The translations under genes were made by a program, and so were the position numbers. A model generated the notes under the pieces. It worked only from the letters and a program-made list of their open reading frames with translations. It had not been told where the DNA came from and searched no databases. Below, piece by piece: positions 29,354 through 38,319 of a stretch of DNA of 64,000 nt (positions are counted from its first letter, which is position 1; every line of letters starts with the position of its first letter). The DNA is from Streptococcus mitis (GTDB lineage Bacteria > Bacillota > Bacilli > Lactobacillales > Streptococcaceae): assembly GCF_016658865.1 (NCBI RefSeq), contig NZ_CP067992.1, positions 949,001 to 1,013,000 of the forward strand. The letters run 5' to 3'.

Positions 29354-30070
29354 ATGAAAATATATTTTATTGGCGGTTTGGGAAGCAATGTCTATCATAG
29401 CAAGGATTTTCTTCAAGAACTAGATTCGCAGGTTTATTTTCTAAATCCATATGAAGATCATCTTCGAGATGAGACAGAATTGAAATCATGGTTTAAAAAA
29501 TCGATAGAAGAGGAAGAATCTATTTGTCTGATAGGCCATTCTCTTGGAGGAGATTTGGCGCGTTATCTTGCATCGGAATTTTATGAAGTGACAAAACTGA
29601 TTCTTTTGGATGGTGGCTATCTAGATTTAGATAAGATTTTACCTTTAGATACAGAGTTAGAGGAAACTAAAAACTATATTGAATCTCAAGTCATTTCGGA
29701 CTTAAATCTTCTTATTTCTAAAGAAAAATCCGAAGCAAATCATTGGTCAGAAAATATGGAGAAAGCCGTAAGACAGTCCTATCACTGGAGTTCTGAGTAT
29801 AATAGATATGAGTTATCTATAAATTATGAAAATATAGAAGTGATACTCAGCCTACGGAGGAAAATACAAGCTTTTAAAAGAGAAGTGGGAGATACCTTGT
29901 TTATCAGTCCTTGCTATTCCAATGGAGCTACATGGAGAGAGGAAGCCTTAAAAGAATTGCCAGACTATTTTGATACTATTTTTCTAGAGAACGTTAGCCA
30001 TGAAGTTTATACTGAAGCACCCAAAGAAATCGCTAGTATGATTAATGAGTGGCTCGATTATTCTCAATGA
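29354..30070 (+). CDS. Alpha/beta hydrolase
   Basis: 238 residues without signal peptide. The nucleophile elbow is IGHSLGGDLARYL (Ser near residue 64), with a likely acid in LILLDGG or downstream and a C-terminal His in NVSHEVYTEAP. The substrate is unknown. It is co-transcribed with the small protein upstream. Confidence 0.82.
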   Translation: MKIYFIGGLGSNVYHSKDFLQELDSQVYFLNPYEDHLRDETELKSWFKKSIEEEESICLIGHSLGGDLARYLASEFYEVTKLILLDGGYLDLDKILPLDTELEETKNYIESQVISDLNLLISKEKSEANHWSENMEKAVRQSYHWSSEYNRYELSINYENIEVILSLRRKIQAFKREVGDTLFISPCYSNGATWREEALKELPDYFDTIFLENVSHEVYTEAPKEIASMINEWLDYSQ

Positions 30071-30088
30071 GCTACTTATATTGCTTGA

Positions 30089-30190
30089 AAAAAGCATGTT
30101 TTTGCCAATGCTAATAAACGAACTGCTTTATTCGTTTTGGTGAAATTTATACAATTAAATGGCTATCGTTTTTCTGTTACCATTAAATAA
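30089..30190 (+). pseudogene. Remnant of a Fic/Doc-family toxin gene
   Basis: A 33-codon frame after an in-frame TGA reads HVFANANKRTALFVLVKFI and then QLNGYRF before TAA at 30188. This is the Fic/Doc active-site motif (HxFxxxNKRTA) and the following helix of Doc-type toxins. The rest of the domain, a start codon and an antitoxin partner are absent, so it is a decayed fragment. Confidence 0.72.
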
Positions 30191-30216
30191 GCACAAGATT
30201 CGTTAAGATACATTTA

Positions 30217-30244
30217 AAAGAACTAGTGGACTAGTTCTTTTTAT
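30217..30244 (+). terminator. Terminator after the Fic/Doc remnant
   Basis: AAAGAACTAG (30217-30226) pairs with CTAGTTCTTT (30231-30240) across TGGA, then TTTAT. Confidence 0.8.
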
Positions 30245-30329
30245 ATCCGCTTTCATATTATACAGTTTATAAAAATCTATATAAAATATTATATTTCCGA
30301 ACAAAAGTAGATGTTTTTTAAAAAAGTAC

Positions 30330-30358
30330 TTTACAGAATGTTGGAAGTATGATATAGT
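30330..30358 (+). promoter_or_regulatory. Promoter of the unidentified RNA
   Basis: TTTACA at 30330-30335 and TATAGT at 30353-30358, 17 bp apart, with an extended -10 TGA at 30350-30352. Confidence 0.75.
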
Positions 30359-30364
30359 AATAAA

Positions 30365-30691
30365 GCTTAGAAAATGAGATGATGTTTTCTAGCAAATATA
30401 AACCCGAGTAAAAAACGCCTACGGACAGGCAGGGTTGAATGCCGAAGCGTGGTTGAAAAACCACATTATTGATAGGGTTAAAAGCCTACTTTTATAAGTT
30501 GATGTTAGGACACTTGTCCTAATTCATAAATTTTAGTGTGGTGAAAGCACACGTCATCTTGTGAAACGATCAATAAAGTACGTAATATTTGCTACTAGAG
30601 AGTTAGGAAACATCAGGAACAGACATACTCAACAGAAACAAACATAAAAACGTCGGAAGATTGCAGAGCAGGTGAAAACCTGCTCTTTTTT
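30365..30691 (+). ncRNA. Unidentified structured RNA of about 325 nt upstream of the polyamine operon
   Basis: A good promoter and a perfect intrinsic terminator (AGAGCAGGT 30665-30673 with ACCTGCTCT 30678-30686, GAAA loop, T run) bracket a non-coding stretch rich in hairpins. These are GCTTAGAAAA/TTTTCTAGC (30365-30393), GCCT/AGGC (30417-30430), GTGGTT-GAAA-AACCAC (30449-30464), TTAGGACA/TGTCCTAA (30505-30522) and GTGTG/CACAC (30536-30552). AACCC at 30401-30405 can pair with GGGTT at 30432 or 30475, suggesting a pseudoknot or switch. No long frame is open. It does not match tmRNA, RNase P RNA, SRP RNA, the lysine riboswitch or a T-box as I know them. It is either an independent RNA or a terminating leader of speA. 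Confidence 0.7.
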
Positions 30692-30754
30692 CATGAGTCA
30701 ACCTTTAGTTCCTTAGTTTTCATAAGGTTCTAAAAATATGGAAAGGAGTATGTC

Positions 30755-32215
30755 TTGAAAGAGTTAGATCAAAACCAAGCCCCAATTTATGAGGCCTTGG
30801 TGAAGTTACGCAAGAAAAGAATTGTTCCCTTTGATGTACCAGGTCACAAACGCGGACGAGGAAATCCAGAACTTGTCGAACTGTTAGGTGAAAAATGCGT
30901 TGGCATTGATGTTAATTCGATGAAACCCTTGGATAATCTTGGTCACCCCATTTCGATTATTAGAGATGCCGAGAAACTGGCTGCGGATGCTTTTGGAGCA
31001 GCCCATGCCTTTCTCATGATTGGTGGAACAACCTCATCGGTGCAGACTATGATTCTGTCAACCTGCAAGGCAGGAGATAAGATTATTTTACCACGAAATG
31101 TCCATAAATCTGCTATCAATGCGCTGGTTCTATGTGGTGCTATTCCCATCTATATAGAGATGAGTGTAAATCCTAAGATTGGTATCGCTTTAGGTCTTGA
31201 AAATGACCGAGTAGCACAGGCAATAAAGGACCATCCAGATGCCAAGGCCATTTTGATTAACAATCCTACTTACTACGGAATCTGTTCAGACCTTAAAGGT
31301 TTAACGGAAATGGCTCATGAAGCTGGCATGATGGTTTTAGTAGATGAGGCCCACGGAGCACACTTACATTTTACTGATAAACTTCCAATTTCTGCTATGG
31401 ATGCAGGTGCTGATATGGCAGCAGTTTCCATGCATAAGTCTGGTGGGAGTTTGACTCAAAGCTCGCTTCTTTTAATCGGGGAGCAGATGAATCCTGAATA
31501 CGTACGTCAGATTATCAATCTTACCCAGTCAACATCCGCCTCTTACTTGTTGATGGCTAGTTTAGATATTTCGCGTCGCAATTTGGCTCTTCGTGGTAAA
31601 GAGTCGTTTGAGAAGGTCATTGAGCTATCCGAGTATGCTCGTCGTGAAATCAATGCCATAGGTGACTACTATGCCTACTCAAAAGAGTTAATAGACGGTG
31701 TTTCGGTTTGTGATTTTGATGTGACCAAGCTGTCAGTTTACACTCAGGGTATTGGCTTAACAGGTATCGAGGTTTATGACCTCCTACGAGACGAATACGA
31801 CATTCAGATTGAGTTTGGTGATATTGGCAATATCTTGGCCTATATTTCGATTGGTGATCGTATCCAAGACATCGAGCGCTTAGTCGGTGCTTTGGCTGAT
31901 ATCAAGAGACTTTATTCACGAGATGGGAAGGACTTGATAGCTGGAGAATATATTCAGCCCGAGTTAGTGCTGTCTCCACAAGAAGCCTTCTATTCAGAGA
32001 GAAAAAGTTTGTCTTTAGACGAATCTGTTGGACAGGTCTGTGGAGAATTTGTCATGTGCTATCCTCCAGGGATTCCTATCTTGGCTCCTGGTGAACGCAT
32101 TACACGTGAAATTGTAGACTATATCCAATTTGCCAAGGAACGTGGTTGCTCCCTCCAAGGGACGGAAGATCCTGAGGTCAATCACATCAACGTCATTAAG
32201 AGAAAGGAGAACTAG
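30755..32215 (+). CDS. speA: Arginine decarboxylase (Orn/Lys/Arg decarboxylase family)
   Basis: PLP enzyme of the aspartate-aminotransferase fold, 486 residues. The PLP lysine is in SMHKSGGSLTQSS, and DEAHGAHLHF holds the cofactor-binding Asp. Many databases call it lysine decarboxylase (cad); the downstream agmatine deiminase and carbamoylputrescine amidase make arginine the logical substrate, giving agmatine. It starts at TTG 30755 after AAGGAG (30744-30748). An ATG at 30750 is in another frame and closes after two codons. First gene of a six-gene operon with overlapping or abutting cistrons. Confidence 0.9.
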   Translation: MKELDQNQAPIYEALVKLRKKRIVPFDVPGHKRGRGNPELVELLGEKCVGIDVNSMKPLDNLGHPISIIRDAEKLAADAFGAAHAFLMIGGTTSSVQTMILSTCKAGDKIILPRNVHKSAINALVLCGAIPIYIEMSVNPKIGIALGLENDRVAQAIKDHPDAKAILINNPTYYGICSDLKGLTEMAHEAGMMVLVDEAHGAHLHFTDKLPISAMDAGADMAAVSMHKSGGSLTQSSLLLIGEQMNPEYVRQIINLTQSTSASYLLMASLDISRRNLALRGKESFEKVIELSEYARREINAIGDYYAYSKELIDGVSVCDFDVTKLSVYTQGIGLTGIEVYDLLRDEYDIQIEFGDIGNILAYISIGDRIQDIERLVGALADIKRLYSRDGKDLIAGEYIQPELVLSPQEAFYSERKSLSLDESVGQVCGEFVMCYPPGIPILAPGERITREIVDYIQFAKERGCSLQGTEDPEVNHINVIKRKEN

Positions 32216-33076
32216 ATGGATTTATGGTTTTCTGAAGTTCATACTCCAGATGTCAAATTGTCCCTGAGAACAGCCAAGCAACTCTACGCTGGTAAAAGTG
32301 AATGGCAGGATATCGAAGTCTTGGATACACCAGCTTTTGGAAAGATTTTGATTTTAAATGGGCACGTCTTGTTCTCAGATGCGGATGATTTTGTCTACAA
32401 TGAAATGACCGTCCACGTTCCCATGGCTGTCCACCCAAATCCCAAGAAAGTCTTGGTTATTGGGGGTGGTGACGGTGGTGTTGCCCAAGTATTAACACTC
32501 TATCCTGAACTGGAGCAAATCGATATTGTGGAACCAGATGAGATGTTGGTTGAGGTCTGTCGTGAGTATTTCCCAGATTTTGCCGCAGGGCTAGACGATC
32601 CTCGTGTTACCATTTACTACCAAAATGGGCTACGCTTTTTGCGAAACTGTGAAGATGACTATGATATTATCATCAACGATGCGACAGATCCCTTTGGCCA
32701 TACGGAAGGGTTATTTACCAAGGAATTTTACGGTAATAGCTATCGAGCTCTTAAAGATGACGGCATCATGATTTACCAGCATGGTAGTCCCTTCTTTGAC
32801 GAGGATGAGTCGGCTTGCCGAAGCATGCACCGCAAGGTCAATCAAGCCTTTCCAATTAGTCGGGTTTATCAGGCCCATATACCAACCAGCCCAGCTGGCT
32901 ATTGGTTGTTTGGATTTGCATCGAAAAAATACCACCCTGTCAAAGATTTTGACAAGGAAGGCTGGAAAAAACGCCAGCTTTTCACAGAATACTACACTGC
33001 AAACTTACACGTGGGAGCTTTTATGTTACCCAAGTATGTAGAAGACATTTTAGAAGAAGAGGAAGGAAAAAAATGA
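32216..33076 (+). CDS. speE: Spermidine synthase-like aminopropyltransferase
   Basis: 286 residues of the polyamine synthase fold: VIGGGDGGVAQVL for decarboxylated-SAM binding and INDATDPFGHTEGL with the catalytic Asp. It would transfer an aminopropyl group to putrescine. Its ATG follows the speA stop directly. No S-adenosylmethionine decarboxylase (speD) is in this operon, so the supply of its co-substrate is unclear. It overlaps the next gene by 4 nt. Confidence 0.92.
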   Translation: MDLWFSEVHTPDVKLSLRTAKQLYAGKSEWQDIEVLDTPAFGKILILNGHVLFSDADDFVYNEMTVHVPMAVHPNPKKVLVIGGGDGGVAQVLTLYPELEQIDIVEPDEMLVEVCREYFPDFAAGLDDPRVTIYYQNGLRFLRNCEDDYDIIINDATDPFGHTEGLFTKEFYGNSYRALKDDGIMIYQHGSPFFDEDESACRSMHRKVNQAFPISRVYQAHIPTSPAGYWLFGFASKKYHPVKDFDKEGWKKRQLFTEYYTANLHVGAFMLPKYVEDILEEEEGKK

Positions 33077-34332
33077 GTCGTTTATTAGTTATTGGATGTG
33101 GGGGCGTTGCCCAAGTTGCTATTTCAAAGATTTGTCAAGATAGCGAAACATTTACAGAAATTATGATCGCTAGCCGTACCAAATCAAAATGTGATGACTT
33201 GAAGGCTAAACTGGAAGGCAAAACAAGTACAAAGATTGAGACAGCTGCTCTTGATGCTGACAAGGTAGAAGAAGTGATTGCCCTGATTGAAAGCTATAAG
33301 CCAGAAGCTGTTTTGAACGTAGCTTTACCATATCAAGATTTAACAATTATGGACGCTTGTTTGGCGACAGGTGTTCACTATATTGATACAGCCAACTACG
33401 AAGTAGAAGACACAGAAGACCCTGAGTGGCGTGCTATCTATGAGAAACGTTGTAAGGAACTTGGTTTTACTGCCTACTTTGACTACTCATGGCAATGGGC
33501 TTATCAGGAGAAATTCAAAGAGGCAGGCTTAACCGCTCTACTTGGTTCTGGTTTTGACCCAGGTGTGACTAGTGTCTTTTCAGCCTATGCCCTCAAACAC
33601 TACTTTGATGAAATCCATTATATCGACATTTTAGACTGTAATGGTGGTGACCACGGTTATCCATTTGCAACTAACTTTAACCCAGAAATCAATCTCCGTG
33701 AGGTTTCAGCACCAGGTTCTTACTGGGAAGATGGAAAATGGGTCGAAGTGGAAGCTATGTCTATCAAGCGCGAGTACGATTTCCCTCAAGTTGGACAAAA
33801 AGACATGTATCTCCTTCACCACGAAGAAATCGAATCATTGGCCAAAAATATTCCAGGTGTCAAACGGATTCGTTTCTTTATGACTTTTGGTCAATCTTAC
33901 TTGACGCACATGAAATGTCTTGAAAATGTTGGACTCCTTCGTACGGATACTATTGATTTCAATGGTCAAGACATCGTTCCAATTCAATTCTTAAAAGCCT
34001 TACTTCCAGATCCTGCTAGCCTTGGCCCACGTACTGTAGGTAAAACCAATATCGGCTGTATCTTTACAGGTGTAAAAGATGGCGTTGAAAAGACCATCTA
34101 TATCTATAATGTTTGCGACCATCAGGAATGTTACGCAGAGGTTGGTTCACAAGCAATTTCATATACAACAGGTGTTCCAGCCATGATTGGGACAAAATTA
34201 GTTATGAACGGTACTTGGAAACAAGCTGGAGTGTATAACCTTGAAGAGTTGGATCCAGATCCATTCATGGAAGCTTTGAATGAGTATGGTTTGCCATGGG
34301 TTGTGGTTGAAAATCCGCAAATGGTGGACTAA
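33073..34332 (+). CDS. Saccharopine dehydrogenase-like carboxy(nor)spermidine dehydrogenase
   Basis: 419-residue Rossmann enzyme (VIGCGGVAQVAISKI at the N-terminus). In this context it most likely condenses putrescine with aspartate semialdehyde and reduces the product to carboxyspermidine, the substrate of the next gene. The family name saccharopine dehydrogenase is historical. It starts with ATGA overlapping speE and ends overlapping nspC by one base (TAATG). Confidence 0.9.
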   Translation: MSRLLVIGCGGVAQVAISKICQDSETFTEIMIASRTKSKCDDLKAKLEGKTSTKIETAALDADKVEEVIALIESYKPEAVLNVALPYQDLTIMDACLATGVHYIDTANYEVEDTEDPEWRAIYEKRCKELGFTAYFDYSWQWAYQEKFKEAGLTALLGSGFDPGVTSVFSAYALKHYFDEIHYIDILDCNGGDHGYPFATNFNPEINLREVSAPGSYWEDGKWVEVEAMSIKREYDFPQVGQKDMYLLHHEEIESLAKNIPGVKRIRFFMTFGQSYLTHMKCLENVGLLRTDTIDFNGQDIVPIQFLKALLPDPASLGPRTVGKTNIGCIFTGVKDGVEKTIYIYNVCDHQECYAEVGSQAISYTTGVPAMIGTKLVMNGTWKQAGVYNLEELDPDPFMEALNEYGLPWVVVENPQMVD

Positions 34333-35459
34333 TGAAGTTAGAACAAGTACCAACGCCAGCCTATGTCATTGACTTGGCCAAGTTAGAAGCTAATTGCCGC
34401 ATTCTACAATATGTTCAAGAAGAAGCTGGTTGCAAGGTTTTACTTGCCCAGAAGGCATACTCCCTCTACAAAACCTATCCCTTGATTAGCAAGTATCTAT
34501 CTGGTACGACAGCCAGTGGACTCTATGAAACTAAGCTAGCTAGAGAAGAATTTCCAGGAGAAGTCCATGTATTTGCGCCTGCTTTCAAGGATGCAGACTT
34601 GGAGGAATTGCTGGAGATAACGGACCATATCGTCTTTAACTCAGAGAGACAGTTGCGTAAACACGGGCCTCGTTGTCGAGAGGCTGGTGTCAGTGTTGGT
34701 TTGCGCCTCAACCCTCTGTGTTCAACTCAAGGAGATCATGCGCTCTATGATCCTTGTGCACCTGGCTCCCGTTTTGGAGTTACCCTAGACAAGATACCGA
34801 GTGATTTACTAGATCTAGTTGATGGACTTCATTTTCATACTCTTTGCGAGCAAGGCTCGGATGATTTAGAGACAACTTTGAAAGCTGTAGAAGCGCAGTT
34901 CGGTTCTTACTTACATGAGGTCAAATGGCTCAATATGGGGGGCGGACACCACATCACAAGAGAAGGTTACGATGTGAATTTGCTGATTTCAGAAATCAAG
35001 CGTATCCGAGAAACTTACAATCTTGAAGTCTATATCGAGCCGGGTGAAGCCATTGCGCTCAATGCTGGTTATCTAGCGACTGAAGTATTGGATATTGTCG
35101 AAAACGGTATGGAAATCTTGGTTTTAGACGCCTCTGCGACCTGCCATATGCCTGATGTACTTGAGATGCCCTATCGTCCACCTTTGATAAATGGCTTTGA
35201 GGCACAGGAAAAAGCCCATACCTATAGACTTTCTTCCAATACTTGTCTGACGGGCGATGTGATTGGTGATTATAGCTTTGAAAATCCAGTCCAAATCGGT
35301 GATAGACTTTATTTTGAAGACATGGCTATTTACTCATTTGTTAAAAATAACACCTTTAATGGTATTGGATTGCCAAGTCTCTATCTCATGGACGATCAGG
35401 GTGACTGTAGCTTAGTCAAAGCCTTCGGCTATCAAGATTTTAAAGGGAGATTATCATGA
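34332..35459 (+). CDS. nspC: Carboxynorspermidine/carboxyspermidine decarboxylase
   Basis: 375-residue PLP enzyme of the alanine racemase-like fold-type III. PLP lysine is in [22 protein letters not shown] lines the phosphate side, and the C-terminal Cys-containing motif is [16 protein letters not shown]. It decarboxylates carboxyspermidine to spermidine. Its stop overlaps the aguA start. Confidence 0.93.
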   Translation: MKLEQVPTPAYVIDLAKLEANCRILQYVQEEAGCKVLLAQKAYSLYKTYPLISKYLSGTTASGLYETKLAREEFPGEVHVFAPAFKDADLEELLEITDHIVFNSERQLRKHGPRCREAGVSVGLRLNPLCSTQGDHALYDPCAPGSRFGVTLDKIPSDLLDLVDGLHFHTLCEQGSDDLETTLKAVEAQFGSYLHEVKWLNMGGGHHITREGYDVNLLISEIKRIRETYNLEVYIEPGEAIALNAGYLATEVLDIVENGMEILVLDASATCHMPDVLEMPYRPPLINGFEAQEKAHTYRLSSNTCLTGDVIGDYSFENPVQIGDRLYFEDMAIYSFVKNNTFNGIGLPSLYLMDDQGDCSLVKAFGYQDFKGRLS

Positions 35460-36541
35460 TGGACAGTCCCAAAAAATTAGGCTATCGTATGCCAGCAGAG
35501 TACGAATCACATCATGGTACCCTCATGATATGGCCGACTCGACCAGGTTCATGGCCTTTTCAAGGAAAAGCTGCTAAAGCAGCTTTTAGCCAGATTATCA
35601 AAACCATAGCAGAAGGGGAAAGAGTCTATCTTTTGGTGGAGCAAGACTATCTATCTGAAGCCCAAGACTACCTTGGAGATAGCGTTATTTATCTAGACAT
35701 TCCCACCAATGATGCCTGGGCCCGTGATACAGGTCCGACTATTCTTCTTAATGATAAAAGGGAAAAGTTGGCAGTAGACTGGTCTTTCAATGCTTGGGGT
35801 GGTGCTGTTGATGGTCTCTACCAAGACTATGAAGATGATGACCAAGTAGCCAGTCGTTTTGCTGAGGCCTTGGAAATGCCTGTCTATGATGCCAAACCTT
35901 TTGTTCTGGAAGGTGGCGCGATACACAGCGATGGTCAAGGAACCATTCTCGTGACTGAAAGTTGTTTGCTCAGTCCTGGTCGAAATCCTCACCTGAATAA
36001 AGAAGAGATTGAAAAGGTCTTACTAGAGAGCCTTGGTGCCAAAAAAATCATTTGGTTGCCTTACGGTATTTATCAAGACGAGACAAATGAACACATTGAT
36101 AATGTTGCTGCCTTTGTTGGTCCTGCAGAGATTGTTTTGGCTTGGACAGATGATCAAAACGATCCTCAGTATGCCATGTCAAAAGCAGATCTCGAACTCT
36201 TAGAACAAGAGACAGATGCAAAAGGTCGTCACTTCACCATTCATAAACTTCCAATTCCAGCGCTTCATCAAGTTGTAACCAAAGAGGATTTGCCAGGCTA
36301 CATCTATGAAGAAGGAGAAGAAGAGCGATACGCAGGTGAACGACTAGCAGCTTCCTACGTAAACTTTTATATCGCCAATAAGGCTGTCCTTGTTCCCCAG
36401 TTTCAAGATGTCAATGACCAAGTAGCCTTAGATATTCTCAGTAAGTGTTTCCCAGACCGTAAAGTTGTCGGAATTCCAGCCAGAGATATTCTTTTAGGTG
36501 GTGGCAATATCCACTGTATCACCCAACAAATCCCAGAATAG
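35456..36541 (+). CDS. aguA: Agmatine deiminase
   Basis: Converts agmatine to N-carbamoylputrescine and ammonia. 361 residues of the pentein fold: [23 protein letters not shown], and the catalytic cysteine Cys354 in GGGNIHC near the end. Two adjacent ATGs (35456, 35459) follow AAAGGGAG; either is possible. Coupled to nspC. Confidence 0.96.
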   Translation: MMDSPKKLGYRMPAEYESHHGTLMIWPTRPGSWPFQGKAAKAAFSQIIKTIAEGERVYLLVEQDYLSEAQDYLGDSVIYLDIPTNDAWARDTGPTILLNDKREKLAVDWSFNAWGGAVDGLYQDYEDDDQVASRFAEALEMPVYDAKPFVLEGGAIHSDGQGTILVTESCLLSPGRNPHLNKEEIEKVLLESLGAKKIIWLPYGIYQDETNEHIDNVAAFVGPAEIVLAWTDDQNDPQYAMSKADLELLEQETDAKGRHFTIHKLPIPALHQVVTKEDLPGYIYEEGEEERYAGERLAASYVNFYIANKAVLVPQFQDVNDQVALDILSKCFPDRKVVGIPARDILLGGGNIHCITQQIPE

Positions 36542-36550
36542 GAGAAAAAG

Positions 36551-37426
36551 ATGAGAAATGTAAGAGTTGCAGCCATTCAGATGCAATGTGCCAAGGATGT
36601 GGCAACAAATATCCAAACCGCAGAGCGTTTAGTACGTCAGGCTGCAGAACAAGGCGCGCAAATCATTCTCTTACCCGAGTTGTTTGAACGTCCCTATTTC
36701 TGTCAGGAACGCCAGTATGACTACTACCAGCATGCCCAGTCGGTGACAGACAATACAGCTATTCAACATTTTAAAACCATTGCCAAGGAGCTAAAGGTCG
36801 TTTTACCAATCAGTTTCTATGAAAAAGATGGCAATGTCTTGTATAACTCTATTGCCGTTATTGATGCTGATGGGGAAGTGCTGGGCGTCTACCGAAAGAC
36901 CCACATACCAGATGATCATTATTATCAAGAAAAATTCTATTTCACGCCTGGCAACACAGGTTTCAAGGTCTGGGATACTCGCTATGCCAAGATTGGGATC
37001 GGTATCTGTTGGGATCAATGGTTCCCTGAAACGGCCCGATGTCTTGCGTTAAATGGTGCTGAATTGCTCTTTTATCCTACAGCTATCGGTTCAGAGCCAA
37101 TTTTGGATACGGATAGTTGTGGTCACTGGCAACGTACCATGCAAGGACACGCAGCAGCAAATATTGTTCCAGTTATTGCTGCCAATCGCTATGGTTTAGA
37201 AGAAATCACTCCTAGTGAGGAAAATGGTGGACAAAGTTCCAGTCTTGACTTCTACGGTTCATCCTTTATGACGGATGAAACAGGAGCTATTCTAGAGCAA
37301 GCTGAAAGACAAGAAGAAGCTGTTCTGTTAGCTACTTATGACCTAGACAAGGGAGCAAGCGAGCGCCTAAACTGGGGCTTGTTTCGAGATAGAAGACCCG
37401 AAATGTATCGACGTATTACGGACTAG
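36551..37426 (+). CDS. aguB: N-carbamoylputrescine amidase
   Basis: Nitrilase-superfamily amidohydrolase of 291 residues that yields putrescine, CO2 and ammonia. The catalytic triad is complete: Glu43 (LPELFE), Lys116 (YRKTHIP) and Cys153 (GICWDQWFPE). Last gene of the polyamine operon; with speA and aguA it gives a complete arginine-agmatine-putrescine path. I see no clear intrinsic terminator in the 190 nt after it. Confidence 0.95.
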   Translation: MRNVRVAAIQMQCAKDVATNIQTAERLVRQAAEQGAQIILLPELFERPYFCQERQYDYYQHAQSVTDNTAIQHFKTIAKELKVVLPISFYEKDGNVLYNSIAVIDADGEVLGVYRKTHIPDDHYYQEKFYFTPGNTGFKVWDTRYAKIGIGICWDQWFPETARCLALNGAELLFYPTAIGSEPILDTDSCGHWQRTMQGHAAANIVPVIAANRYGLEEITPSEENGGQSSSLDFYGSSFMTDETGAILEQAERQEEAVLLATYDLDKGASERLNWGLFRDRRPEMYRRITD

Positions 37427-37586
37427 TAGGAGAGAAATGAGAGATTCATTCTGCTAGATTAACTTCTTATTTGCAACTATAAGGATACTATGTTGTCTAG
37501 TAAGTGGATTTTATATTTTAACCCTCTAAGGCTTTCTCGCGCTTTTATGTGAGGAGCTTTTCTGTTTAAGCTTTATCAATAAAACA

Positions 37587-37595
37587 TGCTATAAT
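37587..37595 (+). promoter_or_regulatory. Extended -10 promoter of the two-component genes
   Basis: TGCTATAAT lies 23 nt before the response-regulator start. No convincing -35 box at the right distance. Confidence 0.6.
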
Positions 37596-37617
37596 AGTTG
37601 CAGAAAGGTTGGTATTT

Positions 37618-38319
37618 ATGGCTAGGATATTGGTTATTGAAGACAATAGTGACATTCAAGAGATTTTGCGAACACTTCTTACTGAGGAGCATGAGGTGAT
37701 TCAAGCCTTTTCAGGAACTGAAGGAATCATGCGTTTTGACCAAGGTGGGATTGAACTCGTTTTACTAGATATCATGCTTCCTGGGAAAAATGGGGATCAG
37801 GTTTTAAAAGCCATCAGGGAACAAAGTCAAATTCCAGTCATTATGCTAACGGCTTTGAGCGATAAGAAGTTAATCAGTCAATACCTCTTAGACGGTGCAA
37901 ATGATTACATAGTCAAGCCTTTTGATTTGGACGAAGTCTTTGCCAGAGTTACTGTTCAACTACGCCAAAGTGCAGAAAAACAGCCTGTGGAAATAGTAAT
38001 AACTGAAAATATGCCACAAAACTTGAAAAATATCCAGTTTGATGCAGAAAGTTTTGAAATCAAAAAAAGTCAGGAAACCATTCGCCTTGCCAAGAAAGAA
38101 TGCTTGATTCTCCAAACTCTCCTTAAACACCCTAAGAAAATTTTCACCAAGGAAGAACTTTATGAATTGGTCTGGGAGGATAGCTACCTACCTGGAGATA
38201 ATACTCTCAATACGCATTTGAGTAATCTTCGTAAAAAATTAAACCAGCTTGACCCAAATCAAGAATATATTGAAACCATCTGGGGAGTTGGGGTAAGATT
38301 AAAAGGAGACAAGCAATGA
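37618..38319 (+). CDS. OmpR-family response regulator
   Basis: 233 residues: receiver domain with the acidic pair in VIEDN, phosphorylation site Asp51 (LVLLDIMLPG) and Lys in DYIVKPF; then a winged-helix output domain ending ETIWGVGVRLKG. ATG 37618 is chosen because AGAAAGG lies 9 nt upstream; an earlier TTG (37609) abuts that site. Overlaps the kinase gene by 4 nt. Confidence 0.94.
   Translation: MARILVIEDNSDIQEILRTLLTEEHEVIQAFSGTEGIMRFDQGGIELVLLDIMLPGKNGDQVLKAIREQSQIPVIMLTALSDKKLISQYLLDGANDYIVKPFDLDEVFARVTVQLRQSAEKQPVEIVITENMPQNLKNIQFDAESFEIKKSQETIRLAKKECLILQTLLKHPKKIFTKEELYELVWEDSYLPGDNTLNTHLSNLRKKLNQLDPNQEYIETIWGVGVRLKGDKQ

Noticed and set aside
30365..30691. RNase P RNA, tmRNA or SRP RNA
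   Set aside because: The GAGGAAAGTCC core of RNase P, the tRNA-like ends and tag frame of tmRNA, and the SRP GGTGCTGTT/GNAR loop are all absent.
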